DNA of 33,851 bases from an uncultured Clostridia bacterium (GCA_934754445.1 CAKVHZ010000012.1:1-33851); one strand, 5' to 3'; counted from the stretch's first letter, positions 8,116 to 16,174 are shown. Numbers and translations are program-made. The notes: generated from the sequence alone by a model not told the origin.

Positions 8116-8520
8116 ATGGATAATAATTTAAAGTTAAAATTAAATAAAATTTTATCAAATAATAAATCATGGTCAATTATTATAGAAGGTTTAGATGCAA
8201 AACTAATAAAAGATGCAGTAATAATTAAAGCCGATATAAATTCTCAAGATTTGGGAATAAGAATTGATAGTAATGGTTATATATATCCTAAATTTATAAG
8301 TGAATTAGAAAATAGTAAAACTAAAATTTTAATTATAGATGAATTAGATGAAATTTCAAAAGAAGAACAAGAAAAATTTTATGGACTAATTAAATATAAA
8401 GGTATAAATGGCTATAAATTTCCAAAAGAAACACAAATAATTATTACGACTAAAACTAATGGATTAAATAAAATTTCACAAGATATATTAAATTTAACTT
8501 TAAATTTTAAATTGGAGTAA
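8116..8520 (+). CDS. Small AAA-like protein lacking a Walker A motif
   Basis: 134 aa, not assigned to a named family. WSIIIEGLD (around residue 20-28) sits where an AAA+ strand 1 and P-loop would be, but no GxxGxGK[ST] follows. KILIIDELDEIS (about residues 71-82) looks like a Walker B strand with intact Asp-Glu, and TQIIITTKTNGLNKIS like a sensor-1 strand. It therefore resembles a minimal, nucleotide-binding-defective AAA core, perhaps a regulatory or structural partner of the upstream ATPase. AAGGAG is 6 nt before the ATG; it is 10 nt after the ATPase gene and 3 nt before the VWA gene, so translation is probably coupled. The degenerate-AAA reading is inference from motif order. Confidence 0.7.
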   Translation: MDNNLKLKLNKILSNNKSWSIIIEGLDAKLIKDAVIIKADINSQDLGIRIDSNGYIYPKFISELENSKTKILIIDELDEISKEEQEKFYGLIKYKGINGYKFPKETQIIITTKTNGLNKISQDILNLTLNFKLE

Positions 8521-8523
8521 TAA

Positions 8524-9765
8524 ATGGAAAATACACAAGAAATGAATGAGTATATAAAAAAAATAAAGTGTGGAGTTTTGAGTAAATTTCCACTTTTAGG
8601 TGCTGTCGTTTCTAATATGAAATTTATCTCAAGTGATGTTAATACTGCTCAAACAGATGGTAATAACATTTATTTTAACAAAAAATTTATGGATAGTTTA
8701 ACTTATAAAGAAAACTTAGCAGTTTTTGCTCATGAAATTATGCATGTTGCCTTTGACCACATTTTAAGGAGCAAAGACAAAGATATGTATACTTGGAATA
8801 TTGCAACAGATGCCGTTATTAATCAAATGTTAAAAGCCGAAGATTTGCCACTGCCTAAAGGGTGTGTAGACATGTTAGATGCTAAAAATAAATCTGCAGA
8901 AGAAATGTATACAAAACTAAGTCAAGAAAAAGAATCTAAACAAAACAATAGAAATAACGATAATAATGAAGATGATAACTCTAGCAGTGGTGGGTTTGAT
9001 TCTCACACTAACTGGGGAGATATTGTTAAAAAAGTTGAGCGTAGTAAAGGCGGGCAGGGGAATATAGAAAATTCCAAAATTTTAGAAAAGAATTTTACAA
9101 AAACTAATGATGAATTAAAAAAAGATATTTCGAGCGAATTTAATAATAATCTAAAAAAACAAAATGAAGATAAAGATAATTATAGCAGTGAAAGATATTT
9201 ATCTCAAATGGAAAATGTAACAAAACCTGCCGTTTCGTGGAAAAAACTATTAAAAAAAGAATTAGATATTGAAGAAGATAGGTGGAGTTATCGAAGAGCA
9301 GACGAAAACAATTATTATTCAGCAAGAATAGAATCTCAGGATGTTTTAGATAAGCCGATTATTGAAGTTATTTTAGATGTCAGTGGTTCTATTGACGAAA
9401 ATTTACTACGAGCATTTTTAATTGAATTAACTCATTTAATAAAAGATGCAGAGTTAAAAGTAGGAACTTTTGCCAACGATTTTAATGGTTGGAATAAGGT
9501 TAAAACTAAAAAAGATATAAAAAATTTAGATTTAGACTATTATGGTGGCACAAATTATGACTGTGCAGTTAGGGCTTTTTCTAAAGGTAAAAAAGTTAAT
9601 AAAATTATTTTCACAGATGGTTATGAAGGTTATATGCCAAGTGATGATTTAAAAGAAGAAAAAATTTTGTGGGTTGTTTTTAAAAATAAAAATTTTATGC
9701 CATGTTGTGGAAAAGTTGTTTATGTAGATAAAGATAAAATAATGAGGGAAGATAACTCTAAATAA
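8524..9765 (+). CDS. VWA-like protein with N-terminal HExxH metallopeptidase-like domain (DUF2201 type)
   Basis: 413 aa, soluble. The N-terminal domain has HEIMHVAFDH (His70, Glu71, His74, His79; HExxHxxxxH) and a following WNIATDAVIN, as in the DUF2201 putative metallopeptidase family. A low-complexity Asn/Asp/Ser/Lys linker covers about 135-235. The C-terminal VWA-like domain has a MIDAS DVSGS (Asp285, Ser287, Ser289), the GGTNYD threonine motif, and IIFTDGYEGY with the last metal-site Asp. VWA proteins of this kind pair with MoxR ATPases, and such an ATPase is the first gene of this operon. Its SD GGAG overlaps the end of the preceding gene. A target-engaging adaptor, possibly a protease, is the likely role; the substrate is unknown. 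Confidence 0.88.
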   Translation: MENTQEMNEYIKKIKCGVLSKFPLLGAVVSNMKFISSDVNTAQTDGNNIYFNKKFMDSLTYKENLAVFAHEIMHVAFDHILRSKDKDMYTWNIATDAVINQMLKAEDLPLPKGCVDMLDAKNKSAEEMYTKLSQEKESKQNNRNNDNNEDDNSSSGGFDSHTNWGDIVKKVERSKGGQGNIENSKILEKNFTKTNDELKKDISSEFNNNLKKQNEDKDNYSSERYLSQMENVTKPAVSWKKLLKKELDIEEDRWSYRRADENNYYSARIESQDVLDKPIIEVILDVSGSIDENLLRAFLIELTHLIKDAELKVGTFANDFNGWNKVKTKKDIKNLDLDYYGGTNYDCAVRAFSKGKKVNKIIFTDGYEGYMPSDDLKEEKILWVVFKNKNFMPCCGKVVYVDKDKIMREDNSK

Positions 9766-9766
9766 A

Positions 9767-9794
9767 AAACTCAAAATTTCTTTTGAGTTTTTTT
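9767..9794 (+). terminator. Intrinsic terminator of the MoxR/VWA operon
   Basis: AAACTCAAAA (9767-9776), TTTC loop, TTTTGAGTTT (9781-9790), then T residues. It runs directly into the AATCT repeat. Confidence 0.88.
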
Positions 9795-9829
9795 AATCTA
9801 ATCTAATCTAATCTAATCTAATCTAATCT
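9795..9829. repeat. Pentanucleotide tandem repeat, AATCT x 7
   Basis: Seven perfect copies of AATCT fill the space between two convergent genes. On the minus strand the repeat encodes the last residues (Arg-Leu-Asp) and the TAG stop of the HicB-like gene; the remaining copies lie downstream of that stop. Copy-number change would leave the protein end unaltered unless most copies were lost. Confidence 0.95.
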
Positions 9830-10540
9830 AATAATATTTGCTTTAGGATGCTCTCGTTTAATTTTATTTAAGTTTTGATTAGGATATTCAAAGAATGCGC
9901 TATTTTTATTTTCGGCATAATTTTTTTGTAATTTTCTTAAACATTCATCATAAGAATGGCAAAAACTTTCTTTGCAAAAACTTAATCCTGGAATATCACC
10001 CTCATAAAATAAACCGCCTTTTTCAATATAGGCATAAACACCAGTTGTTTCATAGTCATCATAGTTATTGCTTCTTCGCTTTCTATTTAAACCGAAGTTG
10101 CTATTTTCAAAGAAACTTGAATAATTATCAGAATTATCGCCTTCATAAACATCATTTAGCGAATCTTCGTATTCTGCTGTTAATTTATTAATATTTACAT
10201 CAAGAAAACCAATTGAAGCATTAACACCCTTTTTAATTAATTTTTTTGTATATCTATCATTTAGTAATTCTTCTTCGGTAAGGGGAGAATAATCGCCAAA
10301 ATTTTCATCTAAAAGCATTCGTGCTTCTTCTTTACATTCATTTATATTTTCATAACTTTCAGTATCAATGCAATCTGGGTAATACATTGAATATTCGCCA
10401 TCATCTTCAAAAACAACAACAGGTATACCTTGTCTATTTCTTTCTTTCTCTACTTTAACAGTTTCGTTTACAACTTTTGCTCCACAATAAGGACAATATT
10501 TCTCGTTTGTTAAACCTGCACCACAACTATTACATTTCAT
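9818..10540 (-). CDS. Zinc-ribbon protein with two HicB-like segments
   Basis: 240 aa. The N-terminus is a zinc ribbon (Cys3, Cys6, Cys16, Cys19: CNSCGAG...CPYCGAK). Two later segments, about residues 38-75 (PVVVFEDDGEYSMYYPDC...ECKEEARMLL) and about 168-212 (GVYAYIEKGG...GDIPGLSFC...ECLRKLQ), resemble the HicB antitoxin fold, in which a strand pair ending in PGL/PDC is followed by a helix of an EA-rich repeat. No HicA toxin lies beside it, so a toxin-antitoxin role is not supported; tandem HicB-like domains may serve as a binding scaffold. SD AAAGGAAG on the minus strand lies 8 nt before the ATG. The stop codon lies in the AATCT repeat. The family assignment is tentative. Confidence 0.75.
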   Translation of the reverse strand: MKCNSCGAGLTNEKYCPYCGAKVVNETVKVEKERNRQGIPVVVFEDDGEYSMYYPDCIDTESYENINECKEEARMLLDENFGDYSPLTEEELLNDRYTKKLIKKGVNASIGFLDVNINKLTAEYEDSLNDVYEGDNSDNYSSFFENSNFGLNRKRRSNNYDDYETTGVYAYIEKGGLFYEGDIPGLSFCKESFCHSYDECLRKLQKNYAENKNSAFFEYPNQNLNKIKREHPKANIIRLD

Positions 10541-10748
10541 AAAAACAACTTCCTTTTATTAATATATTTAAATATTAACATATATAAAATAATTAAGCAA
10601 ATAAAATATTACTTTTATTATTTTTTAATTAATTTATAAAACTTTTATAATGTAAATACTATTATAAAGTTTATAAAATTTGGATACCAACTTTGATACC
10701 AAAAATTTTCCCAAATTTTGACTTTGTAAGAAATTACAAAAATTAAAT

Positions 10749-10786
10749 AAAAAACTTGCAACCCCTTTATTTATAAGGGTTGCAAG
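10749..10786 (-). terminator. Intrinsic terminator of tRNA-Leu
   Basis: Read on the minus strand, CTTGCAACCC pairs with GGGTTGCAAG around an AT-rich loop and is followed by a T run (A run at 10749-10754 on the plus strand). It lies 11 nt beyond the tRNA 3' end. Confidence 0.85.
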
Positions 10787-10796
10787 CAAATTCAAC

Positions 10797-10882
10797 TGGT
10801 GCCGAAGGCGGGACTTGAACCCGCATGATATTGCTATCAACGGATTTTGAGTCCGTCGCGTCTGCCATTCCACCACTTCGGC
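10797..10882 (-). tRNA. tRNA-Leu(CAA)
   Basis: 86 nt including an encoded CCA. On the minus strand the acceptor arms GCCGAAG and CTTCGGC pair; the anticodon stem ACGGA/TCCGT closes the loop CTCAAAA, giving anticodon CAA (reads UUG). The long variable arm (TGATAGCAATATCA) is typical of class II tRNA-Leu, and the T arm GCGGG-TTCAAGT-CCCGC is intact. An open reading frame across it is a by-product of the tRNA sequence. Confidence 0.97.
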
Positions 10883-10891
10883 ATATATTTT

Positions 10892-10920
10892 ATTATAATA
10901 TATTTTTAAATTTTTTTCAA
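10892..10920 (-). promoter_or_regulatory. SigA-type promoter of tRNA-Leu
   Basis: On the minus strand: TTGAAA (10915-10920) and TATAAT (10892-10897) with a 17-nt spacer, 9 nt before the tRNA 5' end. Confidence 0.75.
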
Positions 10921-11049
10921 GTTAAATTTATGATTTTTTTGTTTTTTGAAAATTTTTTTGAAAAAGTGTAAATATCATCTTGATTTTTTGCTTTTTTAAT
11001 TAATTTGATAATATGTTTGTTAGTTATTGCATTTTTTTGTCATTTATAA

Positions 11050-11055
11050 TATAAT
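11050..11055 (+). promoter_or_regulatory. -10 box of a leaderless small membrane-protein gene
   Basis: TATAAT at 11050-11055 ends 6 nt before the ATG at 11062. A weak -35 (TTGCAT, 11027-11032) lies 17 nt upstream. No SD is present. Confidence 0.55.
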
Positions 11056-11061
11056 TATTTT

Positions 11062-11331
11062 ATGAAAAAAATATTTAACATTATTTTATCACTTGCAACT
11101 ATTGCTTATTTTGTTTTTTATATTTGGTCTTTAATTAACGGAACTCCACCTATGGCGGAATTTGGTAAGTTTTTAATGAGTTATGGGGGGATAATTTTAC
11201 TTGGGTTATTTGCCTTTAACAACTTGCTTGCAAAAGCGATGAGTATATTTTTAATTTTATTAGTTTTCGTTATTATTGTTCTAATTATTTTATTTGTAAA
11301 TCCTAGTTTAATAACTGGTTTATTTAGTTAA
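11062..11331 (+). CDS. Small membrane protein, three predicted TM segments
   Basis: 89 aa, not recognised. Hydrophobic stretches at about 5-25, 42-56 and 60-83 suggest three membrane helices with a short charged N-terminus (MKK). No enzymatic motif is visible. The start has no SD; a TATAAT box 6 nt upstream predicts a leaderless mRNA. It ends 48 nt before polA, which has its own leaderless-type promoter, so co-transcription is possible but not required. Confidence 0.75.
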   Translation: MKKIFNIILSLATIAYFVFYIWSLINGTPPMAEFGKFLMSYGGIILLGLFAFNNLLAKAMSIFLILLVFVIIVLIILFVNPSLITGLFS

Positions 11332-11344
11332 TGGTTTAAATTAG

Positions 11345-11373
11345 TAGAAAATTTTTCCAAAATAGGTTATAAT
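11345..11373 (+). promoter_or_regulatory. Promoter giving a leaderless polA mRNA
   Basis: TAGAAA (11345-11350, 4/6) and perfect TATAAT (11368-11373) are 17 nt apart; 6 nt separate the -10 from the polA ATG. No SD is present. Confidence 0.55.
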
Positions 11374-11379
11374 ATCTAT

Positions 11380-13932
11380 ATGGAAAATTTTTTTATTATA
11401 GATGGTAATAGTTTAATTAATAGAGCATTTTATGCTTTGCCTTTACTTACTAATTCTCAAGGAGAATATTCAAATGCAGTATATGGTTTTTGTAATATTT
11501 TAGCAAAGTTAATAACCGAAAATAAAGTTGATAATTTGATTGTTACTTTTGATTTAAAGGCAAAAACATTTAGGCATGAACTTTATGCGGACTATAAAGG
11601 CACGAGAAAGGGTATGCCAGATGAACTGGCTAAACAAATGCCAATATTAAAAAATATGCTTAAACTAATGGATATTAAAATTTTAGAAAAAGAAGGTTTT
11701 GAAGCAGATGATTTAATTGGCACACTATCTAAAAGGTTTAATACAAAAAATTATATAATTACGGGAGATAGAGATAGTTTACAATTAATTTCGGAGAATA
11801 CTGAAGTTTGGCTTACAAAAAAAGGCATAAGCGAAATTGAAAAAATTAACGAAGTAGTTTTAAAAGAAAAATATGGTTTAAAACCCTGTCAAATTGTCGA
11901 TTTAAAGGCCTTAATGGGTGATAGTTCCGACAATATTCCTGGAGTTAAGGGAATAGGTGAAAAAACAGCGATTAGTCTTTTAAACACTTATGATAATGTT
12001 GAAAACTTATATGAAAATATAGAGAATATTAAAGGAAAATTACAAGAAAAATTAGTTCAAGGGAAAGATATATGTTATTTATCTAAAATTTTAGCAACGA
12101 TAAAAACTGATGTTGATATAAATTTAAGTTTAAATGAAACAAAATTTAAATTCCCTTTTGACTTGAGTGTTATAGATTTTTTTAAACATTATGAATTTAA
12201 GAGTTTATTAAACAAACCAGAATTATTTGAGAGTGCCATTGAAGTTGAAGAAAAATATAGTTCTAATAAGAAATTTGTAACAAATAGTGTAGAGTTAAAT
12301 AATTTAATAAAAGACATACAAAAAACAAAAGAATTTTCTATAGTTTTTGATGAAGATATACACGTTTCAAATAGTAAATATGAAGAATACATTATAACTA
12401 TAAAGAAAAATTTATTAGATATTAACGGTTTTGATTATATTAGTGCATTAAATAGTTTGAAAATAATTTTAGAAGATGAAAGCATTAAAAAAATTGTTTT
12501 TGATGAAAAAAATATTTTACATTTTTTGAAAGAATATAACATTAATATTTTAGGTGAGTGTTTTGATGTTTTACTTGCTGATTATTTAACAAAAGGCGGG
12601 AGAAAACATAATAAAAATATTCAAGAATTGTGTGAAGAATATAACTATGAAGATGATAGCAAGGCAAGTTGTTTGTTTTTATCTAAAAAATCTTTAACCG
12701 ATAAAATTGAAAAATATGATATGAATTTTTTATTTAATGATATTGAACAACCTTTAATTAAAGTTTTATTTAAAATGGAAGAATGTGGTTTTAAATTAGA
12801 TGAGAAAGCCCTGCTTGAATTAAATGAAAATTATAATCGGCAACTAAACGATTTGACTGAGGAAATATTTTCTTTAGCAGGAGAGAAATTCAATATTAAT
12901 TCTCCTAAACAATTAGCAAACATTTTGTTTGAAAAATTGGGATTACCTAACAAACATAAAGGGTCTACAGGAATTGAAGTTTTAGAAAAACTTTACAATA
13001 GCCATCCAATAATAGAAAAAATAATAAGATATAGAAAGATTTATAAATTAAATAGCACTTATGTAGAAAGTTATTTAGAGAAAATGGATAAAACAACTCA
13101 CTTAGTCCACACATTGTTTAATCAAACCTTAACAAACACTGGGAGACTTTCTTCTGTTGAACCTAACTTACAAAATATTCCTATAAGAGATGAAGAAGGT
13201 AAGGGACTAAGAAAAATTTTTATATCGCGTTTTAACAATGGTAAACTTATAAGTGCCGATTATTCTCAAATAGAATTACGACTTCTTGCTCATTTTTCTC
13301 AAGATGAAAAATTAATCAATTCTTTTTTAAGTGGCAACGATATTCATACAAAAACGGCAAGTGAGATATTTAATGTTCCACTAGAATATGTTGATAGCGA
13401 AATGCGTAGAAAAGCAAAAGCGGTTAACTTTGGTATTGTTTATGGAATTAGCGATTATGGTTTAAGTCAGTCAATTCATTCTACAAGAAGTGATGCAAAA
13501 ATTTTTATAGAAAAATATTTTGAAACTTACCCTAAAGTAAAACAATATTTAGAAGAATCTATAGAGTTTGCAAAAACAAATGGATTTGTTAAAACTTTAT
13601 ATAATCGTAGAAGAATGATTGATGAATTGAATTCTAATAACTATAATCTTAAACAATTTGGCGAAAGAGTGGCACTAAATATGCCCCTTCAAGGAACGGC
13701 TAGTGATATAATTAAACTCGCTATGATTAATGTAAATAACGAAATTGAAAAGCGTAATTTAAAAAGTAAACTAATACTTCAAATTCATGATGAATTGATA
13801 GTTGACTGTGATGAAAATGAAACAGAAATTATCAAAGAAATTTTAAAAGATGAAATGGAAAATGTGGTTAAACTTAATGTGCCACTAATAGTAAATATAA
13901 GTGAAGGTGATAACCTTTTTGAAGCAAAATAA
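11380..13932 (+). CDS. polA: DNA polymerase I
   Basis: Repair and Okazaki-fragment-processing polymerase, 850 aa, near the Bacillus length. The N-terminal 5'-3' exonuclease (about 1-290) shows FIIDGNSL, the DYKGTRKGMP clamp and the LMGDSSDNIPGVKGIGEKTA helix-hairpin region. The middle domain (about 300-470) is where a 3'-5' exonuclease would be; its first segment reads FSIVFDEDIHV, and the expected DxE/D carboxylates are not recognisable, as in Bacillus-type Pol I without proofreading. The polymerase domain has motif A ADYSQIELRLLAH, motif B RRKAKAVNFGIVYG and motif C LQIHDELIVD, all intact. The start gives the standard FIIDGNS opening; a TATAAT box 6 nt upstream with no SD predicts leaderless translation. 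Confidence 0.97.
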   Translation: MENFFIIDGNSLINRAFYALPLLTNSQGEYSNAVYGFCNILAKLITENKVDNLIVTFDLKAKTFRHELYADYKGTRKGMPDELAKQMPILKNMLKLMDIKILEKEGFEADDLIGTLSKRFNTKNYIITGDRDSLQLISENTEVWLTKKGISEIEKINEVVLKEKYGLKPCQIVDLKALMGDSSDNIPGVKGIGEKTAISLLNTYDNVENLYENIENIKGKLQEKLVQGKDICYLSKILATIKTDVDINLSLNETKFKFPFDLSVIDFFKHYEFKSLLNKPELFESAIEVEEKYSSNKKFVTNSVELNNLIKDIQKTKEFSIVFDEDIHVSNSKYEEYIITIKKNLLDINGFDYISALNSLKIILEDESIKKIVFDEKNILHFLKEYNINILGECFDVLLADYLTKGGRKHNKNIQELCEEYNYEDDSKASCLFLSKKSLTDKIEKYDMNFLFNDIEQPLIKVLFKMEECGFKLDEKALLELNENYNRQLNDLTEEIFSLAGEKFNINSPKQLANILFEKLGLPNKHKGSTGIEVLEKLYNSHPIIEKIIRYRKIYKLNSTYVESYLEKMDKTTHLVHTLFNQTLTNTGRLSSVEPNLQNIPIRDEEGKGLRKIFISRFNNGKLISADYSQIELRLLAHFSQDEKLINSFLSGNDIHTKTASEIFNVPLEYVDSEMRRKAKAVNFGIVYGISDYGLSQSIHSTRSDAKIFIEKYFETYPKVKQYLEESIEFAKTNGFVKTLYNRRRMIDELNSNNYNLKQFGERVALNMPLQGTASDIIKLAMINVNNEIEKRNLKSKLILQIHDELIVDCDENETEIIKEILKDEMENVVKLNVPLIVNISEGDNLFEAK

Positions 13933-14005
13933 TTAAATTATATTTATGCATAAATACTTATAAACATACAAAAATAAATAATTAAATAATTGCATAAAAT
14001 AAATT

Positions 14006-14557
14006 ATGAGTTTTAAAAAAATGAGTTTGATTATTTTAATAGTTCTAATTATTTTGCTTTTGCCAATTTTATATTTTTTTACAATTTATAAAACCGAGTA
14101 TAAAAGTTATATAAATCAAACATTAAAAACAATTAATGTTAATAATTCTAATTTGAATGTTATTTTAGTGCTATCCGTTATAAAAACTGAAAGTAATTTT
14201 AATAAAAATGCTAAAAGTAATAGTGATGCTTATGGACTTATGCAGTTGCAACTAGCAACCGCAAAAGAAGTGGCAGAAAAAATGGATATGGAAATTACTT
14301 TAAATGATTTGTTTAATGCTGAAATTAATATTAAATTAGGCATTAATTACTTAAATTATTTGTTTACTATTTTTGATGATAAACAATTGGTTTTAATGAG
14401 TTACAATGCTGGTTTAAATAATGTAAAAAGTTGGATAGAAAACAACGAACTAAAACTTAAAAACGGAATTTATGAAACACCTTTTAAAGAAACTACGAAT
14501 TATTTAAAAAGAGTTTTACACACAGAAAAAGTTTATAAATTAATGGGGATAAAATGA
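14006..14557 (+). CDS. Membrane-anchored lytic transglycosylase (SLT family)
   Basis: Peptidoglycan glycan-strand cleaving enzyme expected to act outside the membrane. 183 aa: an N-terminal membrane anchor (about 8-26), then a soluble-lytic-transglycosylase domain. Catalytic Glu62 lies in KTESNFN, followed by SDAYGLMQL and LMSYNAG, the three hallmark motifs of family 1 transglycosylases. No SD is present; a TAAAAT string ends 5 nt before the ATG. Its stop overlaps the start of the next gene by 4 nt (ATGA), so the two form a translationally coupled pair. Confidence 0.9.
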   Translation: MSFKKMSLIILIVLIILLLPILYFFTIYKTEYKSYINQTLKTINVNNSNLNVILVLSVIKTESNFNKNAKSNSDAYGLMQLQLATAKEVAEKMDMEITLNDLFNAEINIKLGINYLNYLFTIFDDKQLVLMSYNAGLNNVKSWIENNELKLKNGIYETPFKETTNYLKRVLHTEKVYKLMGIK

Positions 14558-15768
14558 AATTATTAAAGAATGCAAAAATTATAGATTTTGAAAACAATAA
14601 ATTTAAAGATGTAAATATTTTAATAGATGATAAAAAAATTATTAAAATATATGAAAAATTAGAAAATTTTAATAAAATTAATGAAATTGATGTTATCGAT
14701 TGCAATAATAATATTATTTTATATGGTTTTATAAATAGTCAAAGTTATTTAATAAAAAATTTTTACTATAAAAATTTTAAAGAAACAAACTTAGAAGATT
14801 TTGAAGATAATTATTTAAAATTTTTGCGTAAATTAACTCCTGAAGAAAAATATTATATTTATAAATATCAAATATTAAATGCAATTAAAAATGGTGTTAC
14901 AACAATTTGCGATAATGATTTATATAATTTATCATTAAAAAAAGCAGTGGTAGAAACAGGAATTAATGCGGTTTACAAAATAGGCTTTAATGGTAGTCAA
15001 GATATAGTAGAAGAGAACCTAATAGAAAAGTTAGAAAGGCAAAACGAAAACTATATTTTTAGTTTAAATAATGTTTTATTTAATAATGAAAATAATTTTA
15101 ATAATTTAATTAAATTATCACGAAAATATAATAAACCACTATTTATTAATGGTAGTGAAAATTTAAATAGAGCAGGAGAAATTTTTAGTGAATTTAATTT
15201 AAACAATATTTCCATGCTTGAAAAATTTGGATTCTTAGATAGTGATAATATTATAAATAATAGTAATGTTTTAGATAAAGATGAATATGAAATTTTAAAT
15301 GAATATAACTCTAAATTAATTTTTTCACCTAGTTTAAATTTAAACCTAGGTTATAAAAATGCGAATATTTATGCATTAAATAGACAAAATTTAATAGGTT
15401 TATCTTCATTTAATAATGACTATTTTTTAGAATTGTTTTTAGCACGAAATTTAGAAAAAGATGGTTATAATTCTATGCAAGTTTTTAGTGATAAAACTTT
15501 GATTAATTTTTCTAGTTTAAACAATGCAAAAGTTTTAAATTTAAAAGATGTTGGGGAAATCAAAGTTGGGCATTATGCTAATTTAATATTAATTAACAAT
15601 AACAATATTTTAAGTGTAAATTCGTTAATTAAAAATTTAGATAACCGTGATATAAAATCGGTGTTAATTAATGGGGAGTTAGTTTTTAATAACTCGCATT
15701 TTGTAGAGAACAAAGATTATAATAAATTAGAAAATTTATGTAATTTAATTGTTAAAAAATATTTATAA
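14554..15768 (+). CDS. Amidohydrolase-superfamily protein with all metal ligands lost
   Basis: 404 aa with the overall plan of TrzA/SsnA-type aminohydrolases: N-terminal beta-sandwich (NAKIIDFENN...VIDCNNNI), a TIM-barrel middle, and C-terminal sandwich ending with the family hallmark VGEIKVGHYANLILIN. The metal-binding residues are gone: the usual GFINTHTHL reads GFINSQSYL (Gln63, Tyr65), the HxHxAE strand reads FINGSEN, the AHGVHL segment reads NNSNVL, and the TDG..SNND segment reads LSSFNND. Only two histidines remain in the whole protein and neither sits at a ligand position. The frame is intact and well conserved in order, so it looks like a maintained pseudoenzyme, not a decaying gene. 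It overlaps the transglycosylase gene by 4 nt and uses GGGG as SD. Confidence 0.82.
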   Translation: MKLLKNAKIIDFENNKFKDVNILIDDKKIIKIYEKLENFNKINEIDVIDCNNNIILYGFINSQSYLIKNFYYKNFKETNLEDFEDNYLKFLRKLTPEEKYYIYKYQILNAIKNGVTTICDNDLYNLSLKKAVVETGINAVYKIGFNGSQDIVEENLIEKLERQNENYIFSLNNVLFNNENNFNNLIKLSRKYNKPLFINGSENLNRAGEIFSEFNLNNISMLEKFGFLDSDNIINNSNVLDKDEYEILNEYNSKLIFSPSLNLNLGYKNANIYALNRQNLIGLSSFNNDYFLELFLARNLEKDGYNSMQVFSDKTLINFSSLNNAKVLNLKDVGEIKVGHYANLILINNNNILSVNSLIKNLDNRDIKSVLINGELVFNNSHFVENKDYNKLENLCNLIVKKYL

Positions 15769-15800
15769 AAAAACTCACCAAATGGTGAGTTAATTTTTTA
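15768..15800. terminator. Bidirectional terminator between the amidohydrolase-like gene and rpsT
   Basis: AACTCACC (15772-15779) and GGTGAGTT (15784-15791) pair around AAAT. T runs follow on the plus strand, and a stronger one follows on the minus strand. Confidence 0.85.
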
Positions 15801-15801
15801 A

Positions 15802-16062
15802 TTATAAACTTTTGTTTAATAAAAGAGCAAGTCTTGCTTTTTTTCTATCTGCGTTATTTTTATCAATAATACCTTTACTGCAAGCACTGTCGATAACTGA
15901 AACTACATTAGAGTATTCTGCTTTTGCTTTTTCAACATCGCTAGCACATAAAGCACGGAATTTTTTAATATATGTTGCTAGTTCACTTTTTTGAACTCTG
16001 TTATTTTCTTGTTTAGTTTTATTAACGCTTACTCTTTTTATTGCTGATTTAATGTTTGGCAT
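15802..16062 (-). CDS. rpsT: 30S ribosomal protein S20
   Basis: Helical rRNA-binding protein of the small subunit, 86 aa, standard length. Hallmarks are MPNIKSAIKRV at the start, lysine/arginine-rich helices, and the C-terminal GIIDKNNADRKKARL. AGGGG on the minus strand is the SD. It is monocistronic with its own promoter and a shared bidirectional terminator. It is next to gpr, divergently transcribed, as often seen in Firmicutes. Confidence 0.97.
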   Translation of the reverse strand: MPNIKSAIKRVSVNKTKQENNRVQKSELATYIKKFRALCASDVEKAKAEYSNVVSVIDSACSKGIIDKNNADRKKARLALLLNKSL

Positions 16063-16101
16063 AATTTACCCCTTTTTTCTAATTTTTATAAAACTTTATA
16101 T

Positions 16102-16130
16102 AATATATCATAATAAAAATAAAAAATCAA
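16102..16130 (-). promoter_or_regulatory. SigA-type promoter of rpsT
   Basis: On the minus strand TTGATT (16125-16130) and TATATT (16102-16107) are 17 nt apart, 39 nt before the rpsT start codon. Confidence 0.65.
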
Positions 16131-16174
16131 GAATTTTTTGGTTTTTTTAAAAATTTTTTGTGAATAATTTTAAA

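Noticed and set aside
9818..10540. HicAB toxin-antitoxin module
   Set aside because: No HicA-like frame lies on either side, and the HicB similarity is weak.
10634..10876. 80-aa minus-strand open frame beginning MVEWQTRRTQNPL
   Set aside because: It is read out of the tRNA-Leu gene and its terminator; this translation is a well-known false product of class II tRNA sequence.
15812..15994. Plus-strand frame over rpsT
   Set aside because: Shadow of the ribosomal protein gene on the other strand, without an SD.
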